A DNA stretch of 64,000 nt, taken from assembly GCA_902776305.1 (NCBI GenBank), contig CACYPS010000010.1, positions 1 through 64,000 of the forward strand. Direction: 5' to 3'. Source of the stretch: an uncultured Lachnospiraceae bacterium. Its GTDB lineage: Bacteria; Bacillota; Clostridia; Lachnospirales; Lachnospiraceae. The notes beneath the pieces are model-generated. The model worked only from the letters and a program-made list of their open reading frames with translations, was not told where the DNA came from and searched no databases. Shown here in pieces: positions 35,027-42,401 of this stretch (position 1 is the first letter of the stretch; each line of letters opens with the position of its first letter). Position numbers and translations under genes: made by a program.

Positions 35027-36289
35027 TTAATAAGTTCCCAGGCAATTCGGATACAGAAGATCGTGACCGTCTGCATCTCTCATCGCCATTTTAGAAATGA
35101 TTTCTTCAGAACGTGCATCGATTTCCTCCCTTGAGTCCGCAATGATATAGAAGCGGGCAGCGTAGGGCATTATCTGCGGAGAACCGATCCGATCACCGAC
35201 AGAATAGAAAATCTTACCGTATTGTACATCGTTTCGGGCACGAATAGCAAGAGCGGAGCTCAAATCAGAGACAATTCCGTCCTTCGCATGGAAATAAATG
35301 ACCGCAGCAGAGTTTTTGGCGAACGGATCACAGGAATCGAGAAGCGAGTGAAGCCGTTCTCTGTCAAATGCTCCCGCAAGCAGGATCTCCTCAATCGAGA
35401 CGCCGGTGGTGAACTCGATAAGCTCATGCTCGTACCCGAGATACCTTGCGGCTATTTCGCCGACCATGAATCCTTTTTTCGGTCCCCAGAAGAACTGCAT
35501 GGAAAGCGGACCGTCCGTCTGACCGGTTTTCGCTATGTAGCGGGAGAGTGCGTCAAGCGCGGGCGCATACACCTTGTCTATCAGTCTGGAAGGATAAATG
35601 TTTCGCGTACTGAGCGGGATCTCTGTCGGATCGTGGGACGTCTTTTCCCGGTCCGCGATACCGAGGACGCGTACTGTTCCGTCAAGTACCCAGCACTGCA
35701 TATTGAATTCGTATTCGTCATTATACTCTTCCGCAAGGACTTCCGGCCTGTGTGAGGTTTTCAGGCAGGCTTCAAAGTGTGCGCGGATGTCGGATGCGCT
35801 CTTTACAATGCGGAGCCCGCGGGATCCGTACATGTCGAGCGGCTTTATGATCATGGGAAATTCGAATCCGTCGAGTTCCGAATCCTCAAAGCCCGGCTTT
35901 AACAGGACGCTCTTCGTCGTTCCTATACCAAGCTCCTCGCATGTTCGATTCGTCACATCTTTGTCGCGATACCAGGGGAGCTGGCCGGGCGTCAGGTGAC
36001 ACGGCAGACCTGCTCTGTCTGCGATTTTGACCATGCACTCCAGAAGAAGGTCCGAATAAGCCGTTGTGATGGCGTCGGCATGTTCCTTCGCCGCGATGCC
36101 GGCTATGTGCTCTGTGTCGTGGATGTCGGTGTCATAGGCAGTGCCGCCCAGTCTCTGTGCTTCTTTTTTTGCGGGCGCTCCGGGGTTCCCGTCAACGACG
36201 ACGGGGCGGATGTTTCTGCTGACCGCGAGTTTAACGAGCGGGACGAATTCCTCCAGGGCTCCTAATATAAGTAAGGTTTTTTCTGACAT
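35027..36289 (-). CDS. ATP-grasp ligase
   Basis: It is 420 residues with the ATP-grasp layout of the CarB/PurK/LysX group. An N-terminal Rossmann-like region (LLILGALEEFVPLV) precedes the ATP-binding part (FPMIIKPLDMYGSRGLRIV, about 145-163) and an acidic catalytic region (SMQFFW...GFMVGEIAARYLG). Such enzymes form amide bonds from a carboxyl phosphate. Its place directly before wecE suggests it may acylate the 4-amino sugar, for example with an amino acid, but the substrate is not shown by sequence. The start at 36289 has GGAG 5 bases upstream. Confidence 0.85.
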   Translation of the reverse strand: MSEKTLLILGALEEFVPLVKLAVSRNIRPVVVDGNPGAPAKKEAQRLGGTAYDTDIHDTEHIAGIAAKEHADAITTAYSDLLLECMVKIADRAGLPCHLTPGQLPWYRDKDVTNRTCEELGIGTTKSVLLKPGFEDSELDGFEFPMIIKPLDMYGSRGLRIVKSASDIRAHFEACLKTSHRPEVLAEEYNDEYEFNMQCWVLDGTVRVLGIADREKTSHDPTEIPLSTRNIYPSRLIDKVYAPALDALSRYIAKTGQTDGPLSMQFFWGPKKGFMVGEIAARYLGYEHELIEFTTGVSIEEILLAGAFDRERLHSLLDSCDPFAKNSAAVIYFHAKDGIVSDLSSALAIRARNDVQYGKIFYSVGDRIGSPQIMPYAARFYIIADSREEIDARSEEIISKMAMRDADGHDLLYPNCLGTY

Positions 36290-36334
36290 GGGAACTCCAT
36301 TCTGTTATTGTAATCTCTTCATATCGAAAGCTCT

Positions 36335-37312
36335 TCATGAAAGCTCACGCATGACCGCCTCCGCGACGACTTCCATATCTTCCTTATCATATCGCTGATC
36401 GCATGGCAGAGCCAGAATATCGGCTGCATATCTTTGCTCCACGCTCCCCTTCGGAGCATCTGTAATGAGATCAGACCAGTAAGTCGGCACGAAGATCTTC
36501 TGTGCCGCGAGCTTCTTTCGCAAGTCGGGACCGTTCTTTACAAGCATCGGGTAAACGAACGGACCTATATCCGGAACGCGCAGGTTGTGGCTCAGTGCAA
36601 GTTCGTTGCAGCCGGCAAGACGTGCATCAAGGGCCAGATAATTCGACATCCTTGTTTTTGCGATTCTGTCGTAATCCAGACCGCCCAGCATATTTTCGGT
36701 AAGACGTGACATTCTTGCCGGCGCTGCGCCTTCGTAACCGTGTGCATTGTCAAGCATCTGTTTATAGAACGTCCCGGCATCTTTCTCATATCTGCCGAGG
36801 ATATGAGAAAATCTGTCATGGGAGAAGTCCTGCAGCTGCGGCTCGGCGATCTCCCGGTCCGGATAGAGGTAGGCTCCGTCGGTCACGCCCAGGAACTTTC
36901 GGACGGAATAGAGCGTTGCTACGCCTTCCGCAGGTTTCTGGAAGAAAGCGTGCGTGTTGTCCACAAGGACACGGTCATAGCGCTCCTTGAATGCGAAGAG
37001 CTCTTCATTGGTCAGCTGACCGTAAGCGTTATCGATAAAGAGCCATGCATCGCTTTCGAGCGTTTCCGGAAGCTCGGATGTTTCCGGCCTGAAATCCGGT
37101 CGCATGCTGTAGCGTATCAGCTCAATGCCCGCGTCGCACACTGCATTTGTGACAGATGCGCATATGAACCACGGGAGATAAAGCCTCCGGCATCCGACCT
37201 CGGACAGGAACCATGTGATCGCACATCTTCCCAGATTCAATTTTAAACAGCCGGGATGATATTCCCGGCTGCCAAGGTTTTCAAATTCCAGATATCCACC
37301 GATTTCTTTCAT
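36335..37312 (-). CDS. PLP-fold protein, DegT/aminotransferase-like
   Basis: It is 325 residues and shorter than standard DegT/WecE enzymes. The likely PLP lysine is K139 in YSVRKFLGVTDGAYLY, preceded by DNTHAFF (DxxH/A type, about 118-124) as in fold-type I enzymes. The N terminus GCLKLNLGRCAITWFL resembles the SGTSA-type start of DegT proteins but without the usual Thr-Ser-Gly. It could be a divergent aminotransferase or a non-catalytic relative. The ATG overlaps the stop of the GT2 gene upstream by 4 bases (ATGA), so the two are coupled. Confidence 0.7.
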   Translation of the reverse strand: MKEIGGYLEFENLGSREYHPGCLKLNLGRCAITWFLSEVGCRRLYLPWFICASVTNAVCDAGIELIRYSMRPDFRPETSELPETLESDAWLFIDNAYGQLTNEELFAFKERYDRVLVDNTHAFFQKPAEGVATLYSVRKFLGVTDGAYLYPDREIAEPQLQDFSHDRFSHILGRYEKDAGTFYKQMLDNAHGYEGAAPARMSRLTENMLGGLDYDRIAKTRMSNYLALDARLAGCNELALSHNLRVPDIGPFVYPMLVKNGPDLRKKLAAQKIFVPTYWSDLITDAPKGSVEQRYAADILALPCDQRYDKEDMEVVAEAVMRELS

Positions 37313-38265
37313 GAGGTTTCCTTTTCTAAATTATTATCAATATCTTTCTGTCTGAGCACATAGTGCGGCATCTTCTTCGTCTCATCAAGAATGTGCATCA
37401 TGTACTCTCCGAGTATGCCGACGGACAGAAGCGTCAGTCCCGTGGACGCGAGCATGACCAGGATCAGAGAGGTCCAGCCCTGTACGGATGTGCCGATCAC
37501 AAAATAGCGGATCAGATAGAATAACCCGAGGACCATGCTCACGAAGAAGGTGATGATTCCGATATTTCTCACAATGATCAGCGGCAGTATCGAGTTGGTC
37601 GTGATATCGTAGAGCAGTTCCTTGACGAGCTCCTTCATTGTGTAACCGCTCTTGCCGTAAGCGCGCTCCGCGTGATGCACATCCACGTTAATGATCCTGT
37701 TCGAACTCATGACCAGAAGATTACCGATCTGCGGAAGATGGATGGAAGTATCCATAATAGCATCCACGATGAACCTCCTCATCAGACGGAAGCTTGTGAT
37801 CTCGAGATCCGGGTCCTTGCCGAGCATCTTTGAGGTCATGGATACAGAGATCCTTGTGCCGATCTTGCGAATGATATTATGTTTTCGTCCCTCATAGCGG
37901 GCGAGAATGACATCCACATCGTCGCGCTCATTCATAACTTTGATGAGCTTCGGAATCTCTTCGGGCGGATGCTGGAGATCGTCGTCCATTGTGATAACGA
38001 AATCTCCCTTAACATAATGGAAGCCGCACAGAAGAGCGGGATGTTGGCCGAAATTTCTCGCCATCTGGAATATTTTGACCCGGTCGTCCTTTGCGCGGAG
38101 AGCCTTCATGACTTCCCAGGAGCGGTCCTTGGAACCGTCATCCACCAGGAGCAGTTCAAAGGGTTCTTTTATTTCTTCATCGAATACTTTTGCCAGACGT
38201 GTGTACAACTCATCCAGCATGTGTTCGCCGTAATATACGGGAACAACGATTGAGTACAGACTCAT
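37309..38265 (-). CDS. GT2 glycosyltransferase, GtrB/DPM type
   Basis: It is 318 residues from ATG 38265 (MSLYSIVVPVYYGEH), preceded by GAGGAAATC; upstream in-frame ATGs lack a site. The GT-A domain has LLLVDDGSKD, ARNFGQHPALLCGF and MDDDLQHPPEE (the metal-binding DxD region). Two C-terminal membrane helices (about 225-290) follow, ending with a cytosolic tail. It probably makes a polyprenyl-phosphate sugar from a nucleotide sugar. It is the first gene of the minus operon driven from 38368-38396. Confidence 0.88.
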   Translation of the reverse strand: MSLYSIVVPVYYGEHMLDELYTRLAKVFDEEIKEPFELLLVDDGSKDRSWEVMKALRAKDDRVKIFQMARNFGQHPALLCGFHYVKGDFVITMDDDLQHPPEEIPKLIKVMNERDDVDVILARYEGRKHNIIRKIGTRISVSMTSKMLGKDPDLEITSFRLMRRFIVDAIMDTSIHLPQIGNLLVMSSNRIINVDVHHAERAYGKSGYTMKELVKELLYDITTNSILPLIIVRNIGIITFFVSMVLGLFYLIRYFVIGTSVQGWTSLILVMLASTGLTLLSVGILGEYMMHILDETKKMPHYVLRQKDIDNNLEKETS

Positions 38266-38367
38266 GATTTCCTCGTTTTCTGTTGTAAACTCATTTCGGT
38301 AACAATAATCCTGCCGGATCACCGCTCAGGCAGACAAAAACCTGCCGGCAGAATCCGACACTGTAAC

Positions 38368-38396
38368 AATATACCATGTTTAACGCTTTCTTGCAA
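38368..38396 (-). promoter_or_regulatory. promoter of the minus-strand wecE operon
   Basis: On the minus strand TTGCAA (38396-38391), a 17-base spacer and TATATT (38373-38368). The -35 hexamer is the same six bases used by the rfbB promoter, because TTGCAA is self-complementary. The leader that follows carries three CTGCC/GGCAG blocks that can pair in alternative ways. Confidence 0.7.
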
Positions 38397-38419
38397 CTCA
38401 TCATCGATGATGCTATAAT
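38391..38419 (+). promoter_or_regulatory. promoter of rfbB
   Basis: TTGCAA (38391-38396), 17-base spacer, TATAAT (38414-38419). It shares its -35 with the divergent promoter. The segment GATGCTATAAT is also found at the promoter before the ABC exporter (47047-47057). Confidence 0.8.
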
Positions 38420-38493
38420 GACTCTATCTGTACAATAATGCAAATAAGTGCTGGTACCATTACAGCATATAAAAAAAGGAGATTTAACGGAAT

Positions 38494-39576
38494 ATGAGAA
38501 CGTATGTAGTCACGGGAGGCGCCGGTTTTATCGGGTCAAATTACATTCACTATATGTTCAAAAAATACGGCGATGAGATCCGCATTATCAATGTGGACAA
38601 ACTTACATACGCCGGAAATCTCGAGAACCTTAAGGATATCGAGGATAGAGACAACTATACATTTGTAAAGGCTGATATCTGCGATGCGGAAGCAATCGGC
38701 AAAATCTTTGAGGAGAATGATGTTGACCGCGTTGTACATTTTGCCGCTGAGAGCCATGTAGACCGTTCCATCAAGGATCCGGGCGTATTTGTTAAGACAA
38801 ATGTCCTCGGAACGCTCACAATGCTGAACGCCGCAAGAGCTGCCTGGGAGCGTGAGGACGGAACATACCCGGAAGGAAAGAAGTTCCTGCATGTTTCCAC
38901 CGACGAAGTGTACGGATCCCTCTCCGATCCTAACGAGTATTTCTATGAGACGACTCCGTATGATCCGCACAGCCCGTACTCAGCGAGCAAGGCGTCCTCT
39001 GACTTTATGGTCAAGGCATTTATGGACACATATAAGTTCCCGGCCAACATTACGAACTGCAGCAACAACTACGGTCCGTATCAGTTCCCGGAGAAACTGA
39101 TCCCGCTCATGATCAATAACGCTCTTCACGGAAAAGCTCTGCCGGTTTACGGCGACGGCAAGAATGTACGTGACTGGCTCTATGTTGAAGACCACTGCAA
39201 GGGTATCGATATGGTCCAGGAAAAGGGAAGACTTTTTGAGACATATAATATCGGCGGCCACAACGAGAGAGAGAATATCCAGATCGTAAAGACGATCATC
39301 AGCACACTTCGCGAAGAGCTCGCAGATGACGATCCGAGAAAAGAAAACGTATCCGAAGACCTTATCAAGTATGTCACAGACCGCAAGGGACATGACCGCA
39401 GATACGCGATCGCTCCGGACAAGATCAAGGCTGAGATCGGCTGGTATCCGGAGACATGCTTTGAGGAAGGTATCAAGAAGACGATTCGCTGGTACTTCGA
39501 CCATCAGGAGTGGATGGAGCATGTTACAAGCGGCAATTATCAGAAATATTACGAGGATATGTACGCAGGTCGTTGA
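38494..39576 (+). CDS. rfbB: dTDP-glucose 4,6-dehydratase
   Basis: It converts dTDP-glucose to dTDP-4-keto-6-deoxyglucose, the branch point to dTDP-L-rhamnose and to the WecE product. It is 360 residues. The nucleotide motif GGAGFIG is at 8-14. STDEVYG carries the catalytic Thr-Asp-Glu, and the YxxxK pair is Y162/K166 in PYSASKASSD. GGAG lies upstream at a somewhat long spacing. A 13-bp perfect hairpin (39588-39627) separates it from rfbA. Confidence 0.97.
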   Translation: MRTYVVTGGAGFIGSNYIHYMFKKYGDEIRIINVDKLTYAGNLENLKDIEDRDNYTFVKADICDAEAIGKIFEENDVDRVVHFAAESHVDRSIKDPGVFVKTNVLGTLTMLNAARAAWEREDGTYPEGKKFLHVSTDEVYGSLSDPNEYFYETTPYDPHSPYSASKASSDFMVKAFMDTYKFPANITNCSNNYGPYQFPEKLIPLMINNALHGKALPVYGDGKNVRDWLYVEDHCKGIDMVQEKGRLFETYNIGGHNERENIQIVKTIISTLREELADDDPRKENVSEDLIKYVTDRKGHDRRYAIAPDKIKAEIGWYPETCFEEGIKKTIRWYFDHQEWMEHVTSGNYQKYYEDMYAGR

Positions 39577-39587
39577 GAAAGAACATA

Positions 39588-39627
39588 TGAGTATGTTAAC
39601 GGCTGTGCAGAAGTGTTAACATACTCA
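39588..39627. other. perfect 13-bp hairpin between rfbB and rfbA
   Basis: TGAGTATGTTAAC (39588-39600) and GTTAACATACTCA (39615-39627) pair around a 14-base loop. There is no T-run, so an mRNA processing or stability role is more likely than termination. Confidence 0.6.
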
Positions 39628-39680
39628 GTGATCCGACACTTGCAGACATCTGAAAAAAAGAATACGAGGTGTTTACTATT

Positions 39681-40550
39681 ATGAAGGGAATTATTCTTGC
39701 CGGCGGTTCCGGAACAAGACTTTATCCGCTGACCAAGGCAGTCAGCAAGCAGATGATGCCTGTCTATGACAAGCCGATGATTTACTATCCGCTTTCCACA
39801 CTGATGCTTGCCGGAATCAGGGACGTGCTGATCATTTCCACACCGCGCGACCTTCCGGCGTTCGAGGAACTCTTCGGCGACGGCAGCCAGCTCGGAATGC
39901 ATTTCGAGTACGCTGTGCAGGATAAGCCGAGAGGACTTGCCGATGCCTTCATCATCGGCGCTGATTTTATCGGCGATGACAGAGTAGCGCTTGTGCTCGG
40001 CGATAACATTTTCTACGGACAGAGTTTCTCCAGAGTCCTCAAGGAAGCGGCCGGAAGAGAAAAAGGTGCTACGATTTTCGGCTATTATGTAAAAGATCCG
40101 TCCGAATACGGCGTCGTGGAATTTGACGAGAACGGAAAAGCGATCTCCATTGAGGAGAAGCCGAAGTATCCGAAGTCAAAGTATGCCGTTCCGGGACTTT
40201 ACTTCTATGACAATGACGTTGTGGAAATTGCACGCAATGTCAAGCCTTCCGCAAGAGGAGAGATTGAGATCACATCCATCAATAATGAGTATCTTCGCAG
40301 GGGAGACCTCTACGTCGAGACGCTCGGACGCGGATTTGCATGGCTCGACACGGGCAATCATGACATGCTTCTTGATGCAGCGGATTTCGTCGCCGCTTTC
40401 CAGAAGCGACAGGGAATGTACATTTCCTGTATCGAGGAGATAGCATTCAGACGCGGCTTTATCGACGCAGCACAGCTCAGGAAACTTGCCGAGCCGCTGA
40501 TGAAGACGCCATACGGCCAGTATCTGCTTGACGTGGCGGAAGGGTTATAA
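39681..40550 (+). CDS. rfbA: glucose-1-phosphate thymidylyltransferase
   Basis: It makes dTDP-glucose from dTTP and glucose-1-phosphate. It is 289 residues from ATG 39681, giving the family start [18 protein letters not shown]; a GTG at 39669 is possible but adds four atypical residues. [14 protein letters not shown] and LGDNIFYG are typical RfbA/RmlA stretches. The rfbB and rfbA pair feeds both rhamnose (rfbC, rfbD) and wecE. Repeat B4 begins 6 bases after the stop. Confidence 0.97.
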   Translation: MKGIILAGGSGTRLYPLTKAVSKQMMPVYDKPMIYYPLSTLMLAGIRDVLIISTPRDLPAFEELFGDGSQLGMHFEYAVQDKPRGLADAFIIGADFIGDDRVALVLGDNIFYGQSFSRVLKEAAGREKGATIFGYYVKDPSEYGVVEFDENGKAISIEEKPKYPKSKYAVPGLYFYDNDVVEIARNVKPSARGEIEITSINNEYLRRGDLYVETLGRGFAWLDTGNHDMLLDAADFVAAFQKRQGMYISCIEEIAFRRGFIDAAQLRKLAEPLMKTPYGQYLLDVAEGL

Positions 40551-40555
40551 AAATC

Positions 40556-40634
40556 AAGAACGCCTCGGCGTTCTTGCCGCGACATGCGCGGCGCGCAAGC
40601 GCCTTCCACTGCGCATGTCTGCGATCCGCCGGAG
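40556..40634 (+). repeat. dispersed palindromic repeat, family B, copy 4
   Basis: AAGAACGCCTCGGCGTTCTT (40556-40575) and GCCGCG ACATG CGCGGC (40576-40592) are almost identical to copy B1. The extension TGCGCATGTCTGCGATCCGCC matches the inverted copy B3. Confidence 0.85.
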
Positions 40635-40638
40635 GCTT

Positions 40639-40769
40639 TTATTCTTCATCGCTCACGAGTATTGCGCGATGAAGAATAACTGCGTGTAGAAATCTCCCGG
40701 CACAGGGCCGCTATGATCAGGGTAAAAGCTCAGTGCGGGATGCCCCGCCTCCGCGGGCGGAGGGCATCG
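40639..40769. other. two strong hairpins upstream of the SDR gene
   Basis: A perfect 14-bp stem TTATTCTTCATCGC/GCGATGAAGAATAA (40639-40652 with 40666-40679) is followed by a GC-rich stem GATGCC...CTCCGC/GCGGAGGGCATC (about 40738-40769). The rest of the 300-base gap after rfbA shows no gene. Confidence 0.6.
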
Positions 40770-40850
40770 AAATAGTCTCAGACATGTGGAGGTTTCGACA
40801 ACTTGGTTCTGAATCAGATAGGAAATGAGTACAAGGGAGCAGCAGTAGAC

Positions 40851-41696
40851 ATGAGAGTTCTTGTCACCGGAGCGAACGGATACATCGGAAGACATGTTAT
40901 CCCGGAGCTTTTATCCAGAGGCGTGAAGGTGACGGCTGTGGATCTTCATTGTGATGCGGTGGATGGACGCTGCGATACGATCGAAGCGGATATACTCAGT
41001 ACCGGAGACGGCTTTTATGAGAAAGCCGGAAAGCCGGATGCATGTATCCATCTCGCATGGAGGAACAGCTTCGAGCATAACAATGAGAGTCATACAACAG
41101 ACATGGAGAAACACTATCGTTTTCTTTCCGGTCTTGTCGATGACGGACTGCCTCAGCTCATGGTCATGAGCACTATGCACGAGGTGGGCTATTTTGAAGG
41201 AGCCATAACCGAGGATACACCGACCAATCCGGTCACTGCCTACGGAATCGCAAAAAACGCATTGAGAAAGAAGATGACCGACTACTGCAGAGAGAAGAAT
41301 TGTATCCTGCAGTGGATCCGGGGATTCTATATTGTCGGTGACGATGAACACAATAATTCGGTATTCACGCGTATGGTGGAAGCCAGTAAGACCGGGAGTG
41401 GGCCGTTCCCGTTCACAACAGGCAGGAATAAATTTGATTTTATCGGCATCGATGAACTGGCCGGTCAGATCGCAGCGACCATCATGCAGAAGGAAGTCTG
41501 CGGAATAATAAACTGCTGCAGCGGTATCGCTGTTCCGCTGGCGGATGAAGCGGAGAGATTTCTGAAAGAGCGCAAGATGGATATACAGCTTGACTACGGA
41601 AAATACCCCGAGAGGGAGGATGCCTCCCCGGCGGTCTGGGGCGATCCGACAAAAATCAGAAAAATTATGGAAGCGGACAAGGGAAGAAAGGAATAA
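40851..41696 (+). CDS. NAD-dependent epimerase/dehydratase family (SDR)
   Basis: It is 281 residues from ATG 40851 (MRVLVTGANGYIGRH), with AAGGGAG 11-12 bases upstream. GANGYIG is the nucleotide motif; YxxxK is in TAYGIAKNALRK. It is not RfbD (which is at 62138) and sits between rfbA and rfbC, so it may modify a dTDP- or other sugar of the same polymer. The stop is 2 bases before the rfbC start, so the two are coupled. Confidence 0.82.
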   Translation: MRVLVTGANGYIGRHVIPELLSRGVKVTAVDLHCDAVDGRCDTIEADILSTGDGFYEKAGKPDACIHLAWRNSFEHNNESHTTDMEKHYRFLSGLVDDGLPQLMVMSTMHEVGYFEGAITEDTPTNPVTAYGIAKNALRKKMTDYCREKNCILQWIRGFYIVGDDEHNNSVFTRMVEASKTGSGPFPFTTGRNKFDFIGIDELAGQIAATIMQKEVCGIINCCSGIAVPLADEAERFLKERKMDIQLDYGKYPEREDASPAVWGDPTKIRKIMEADKGRKE

Positions 41697-41698
41697 AA

Positions 41699-42262
41699 AT
41701 GGGCAAAATTACGGTTGAAACATGTGACATAGAGGGACTTAAGATTATTACTCCTACCGTTTACGGCGACAAGCGCGGTTATTTCATGGAGACTTATAAC
41801 TACAATGATTTTGCAGCTGCGGGAATTGACTATCAGTTCGTTCAGGACAATCAGTCCAGCTCCGTCAAAGGAGTTCTTCGCGGTCTGCATTTTCAGATCA
41901 ATTATCCGCAGGATAAGCTCGTTCGCGTAGTCAAAGGCGAGGTCTTTGATGTTGCGGTAGACCTTAGAGAAGGATCGAAGACTTACGGGAAGTGGTTCGG
42001 CGTTCTCCTTTCCGCTGAGAATAAGAAGCAGTTCTTCATCCCCAAGAATTTTGCCCATGGCTTTGTCGTTCTGAGTGATGAAGCGGAATTCTGCTATAAG
42101 TGCACGGATTTCTATCATCCGAATGATGAAGGCGGGCTTGCATGGAACGATCCGGATATCGGCGTCGAGTGGCCGATTCCGGAGGGCATGGAGCTGAATC
42201 TTTCCGAGAAGGACCAGAAATGGGGAAGCTTCAAGGAGTATACCGAAAAGTATCATAAGTAA
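41699..42262 (+). CDS. rfbC: dTDP-4-dehydrorhamnose 3,5-epimerase
   Basis: It epimerises dTDP-4-keto-6-deoxyglucose at C3 and C5. It is 187 residues, normal length. The catalytic His64 is in SVKGVLRGLHFQ; KLVRVVKGEVFDVAVDLR and FAHGFVVLSD are family hallmarks. AAGGA lies 8 bases upstream. It commits the branch-point intermediate to L-rhamnose, completed by rfbD at the far end of the polymer block. Confidence 0.97.
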   Translation: MGKITVETCDIEGLKIITPTVYGDKRGYFMETYNYNDFAAAGIDYQFVQDNQSSSVKGVLRGLHFQINYPQDKLVRVVKGEVFDVAVDLREGSKTYGKWFGVLLSAENKKQFFIPKNFAHGFVVLSDEAEFCYKCTDFYHPNDEGGLAWNDPDIGVEWPIPEGMELNLSEKDQKWGSFKEYTEKYHK

Positions 42263-42401
42263 CAGATAGAACATAGAATGAAAAGGGCTGTTGCATACAC
42301 GTGTAATATAACTGTATCGGTCGTTGTTTCGGAGATATGGTCATATGCGCTTTGTGTGGCAGCCCTGTGTTTTTGAGAAGGGAACAGGCAGCGGGAAGTT
42401 T

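Noticed and set aside
35011-35076. Longer wecE reading frame
   Set aside because: It overlaps the end of the ATP-grasp gene; ATG 35010 has GGAGG and gives the normal WecE length.
7046-40634. CRISPR-like repeats
   Set aside because: The dispersed palindromes are single copies kilobases apart, with no regular spacers and no cas genes.
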